Positions 21,511 through 22,710 of a DNA stretch of 22,710 nucleotides are shown piece by piece. Source of the DNA: Candidatus Gastranaerophilales bacterium (GTDB lineage Bacteria > Cyanobacteriota > Vampirovibrionia > Gastranaerophilales > Gastranaerophilaceae); NCBI GenBank assembly GCA_900552525.1, contig UNSK01000033.1, positions 1-22,710 on the forward strand, written 5' to 3'. A model generated the notes under the pieces. That model did not search any database and was not told where the DNA came from. It saw only the letters and a program-made list of their open reading frames with translations. Position 1 is the first letter of the stretch, and every line of letters begins with the position of its first letter. Both the position numbers and the translations under genes were made by a program.

Positions 21511-22710
21511 TTACAAAATGTCCAGCGGGTCAACATCGATTGCGAGGCGAATGTCTTTTGGAATAGCTATTTTACTCAAGAATTTTGACACAAAATCATG
21601 GCCTTTTTGGGATAATTTATTTTTGATTAAAATTTGGAAACGGTAAAAACCGTTAAGTTTTTCTATGACGCATGGCGTTGGCCCGAGGGTTTCCAGATAT
21701 TCTGTAAATCCGAACTTATCAGTCATAGTATTTAATCTTAGAGCAATTTCCATTGCAGATTTTTCCGCTCTGAAATTATTCTGTGAGGATAATATAAGGC
21801 GTATAATCTGACTGAACGGAGGGTAATCAAATTCCTGTCGCGCTTTAATCTCTGTTTCAAAGAATTTTTCGTAATTTTGTGATTTTGCAGTCTGGAATGC
21901 GTAATAATCAGGATTATAGGTTTGGAATAAAACTTTGCCTTTAAACTCCCCTCTTCCTGCGCGTCCTGCAACCTGTGTGAGGAGCTGAAAACCTCTTTCT
22001 GAGGCTCTAAAATCAGGTATGTTAAAGCCGGAATCGGCGCTTAAGACGCCTACAAGCGTTACATTCGGGTTGTCGAGCCCTTTAGCTATCATCTGGGTAC
22101 CGACAAGGATATCAATTTCTTTGTTTTGAAATTTATTTAAAAGCTCAATGTGTGCGTTTTTTCTTGTTAGAATATCGCTGTCAATTCTCTCTACACGTGC
22201 ATCTGGATATAATTCGTTTATTAAAAGTTCTATTTTCTGGGTTCCTACTCCGGAAGTCGAAAGAGCGTCGCTGCCGCATTGAGGGCAGAAATCAGGAAAA
22301 GACATTTCTCTGTTACAGTAGTGGCATTTAAGTTTTTTTATGCTTGTGTGCCAGATCATAGGTATAGAACAGTCAGGGCATTCAATTACAGTACCGCAGG
22401 CTTTGCACTGGGTGTATGTCGAGTATCCCCGGCGGTTCATTAGCAAAATAACCTGCTGTCCGCGCTCGAGTGTTTCTGTAATCTCAGTCTGCAAAGGTTT
22501 TGAGATAATTCCGCGATAAGATGCCTTGCCGTATTCCTGCATATTGATTACCTGCGGAAGCGCAAGAGGTGAATTGTTAAATCTTTTGCGCATTTCAAAC
22601 AGGTTATTATTATTGCTTGCGTAATAATACGTAGAAATATCAGGTGTTGCTGAACCTAATAGCAAAGGCGCTTGATGGAATTGGGCTAGGCGCCGCGCTA
22701 CGACGCGCGC
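21511..22710 (-). CDS. priA: primosomal protein N' (PriA), C-terminal part, cut by the window edge
   Basis: The frame is open to the right edge, so the 5' part is missing; the TTG at 22665 is not a start, because the upstream codons (ARVVARRLAQFHQAPLLLGSATP) continue the helicase domain. PriA restarts stalled replication forks as a 3'-5' helicase. Seen in order: motif III GSATP; the zinc-binding insert with eight cysteines (CKACG, CPDC, CHYC, CPQCG); motif V VGTQMIAKGLDNPNVTLVG; motif VI QLLTQVAGRAGRGEFKG; and the C-terminal domain ending in RLAIDVDPLDIL. The last 399 codons are present and intact. The edge is GC-rich because of Arg/Ala codons. Confidence 0.96.
   Translation of the reverse strand, partial: ARVVARRLAQFHQAPLLLGSATPDISTYYYASNNNNLFEMRKRFNNSPLALPQVINMQEYGKASYRGIISKPLQTEITETLERGQQVILLMNRRGYSTYTQCKACGTVIECPDCSIPMIWHTSIKKLKCHYCNREMSFPDFCPQCGSDALSTSGVGTQKIELLINELYPDARVERIDSDILTRKNAHIELLNKFQNKEIDILVGTQMIAKGLDNPNVTLVGVLSADSGFNIPDFRASERGFQLLTQVAGRAGRGEFKGKVLFQTYNPDYYAFQTAKSQNYEKFFETEIKARQEFDYPPFSQIIRLILSSQNNFRAEKSAMEIALRLNTMTDKFGFTEYLETLGPTPCVIEKLNGFYRFQILIKNKLSQKGHDFVSKFLSKIAIPKDIRLAIDVDPLDIL

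Noticed and set aside
22663..22665. TTG start for a 384-residue PriA
   Set aside because: Helicase-domain sequence continues upstream in the same frame to the window edge.
22686..22710. GC-rich right edge as a sign of transfer or an adaptor
   Set aside because: It translates in frame as normal PriA sequence rich in Arg and Ala.

Overview
The window reads as a stretch of a low-GC, Gram-negative-type, fermentative bacterial chromosome. The mix fits a gut Vampirovibrionia/Melainabacteria (Gastranaerophilales-like) genome best. It has an arabinose-5-phosphate isomerase of Kdo synthesis, a PilT motor, a large single-copy pseudopilin of the kind that group carries in many copies, a PPi-dependent phosphofructokinase beside an ATP-type PEP carboxykinase, and several small proteins with no clear family. 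The taxonomic call is inference from gene content and style, not from a marker gene. No phage, insertion sequence, CRISPR array or defence island is visible. The window opens at the 3' end of one gene and cuts another (priA) at its right edge.

Layout. 15-2707 (minus): an AMIN-like membrane protein, a small XRE regulator and a lone CCG/4Fe-4S protein. The 259-bp gap inside this block carries a plus-strand promoter and terminator that frame an unannotated small RNA. 2780-5041 (plus): kdsD, a CDF metal exporter broken by a frameshift near its C terminus, and a small protein with a rod-protein-like tail. 5038-7159 (minus): a zinc-ribbon membrane protein, nth and speB. 7220-7690 (plus): a small unknown protein. 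7747-10266 (minus): pfp and a ZIP transporter. 10507-10584 (plus): tRNA-Asp(GTC). 10645-11091 (minus): a GNAT acetyltransferase. 11205-11843 (plus): a DUF4145-like tail-anchored protein. 11820-13745 (minus): wecB and an abutting protein with an HExxHxxxH motif. 13806-15170 (plus): a GltD/NfnB-type oxidoreductase. 15207-16403: a minus-strand pseudopilin divergent from a plus-strand XRE regulator. 16541-20982 (plus): pilT, an ABC-F ATPase and pckA. 21039 to the right edge (minus): an EF-hand-like small protein and the 3' part of priA.

How the genes fit together. Central metabolism is represented by pfp, pckA, a glutamate-synthase-type flavoprotein and agmatinase. Envelope functions are represented by kdsD, wecB, the AMIN protein and the pilin/PilT pair. 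Metal transport is represented by a ZIP importer and the broken CDF exporter. Genes are mostly single or in two- or three-gene units, separated by clear, often bidirectional, terminators.

The most interesting signals are regulatory: the plus-strand small RNA candidate (about 1547-1675); three 9-bp direct repeats at 30/31-bp spacing over the pseudopilin promoter next to a divergent XRE gene; and a group of genes whose -10 box sits 6-8 nt before the start codon with no Shine-Dalgarno, suggesting leaderless transcripts beside a second class with strong Shine-Dalgarno sites.
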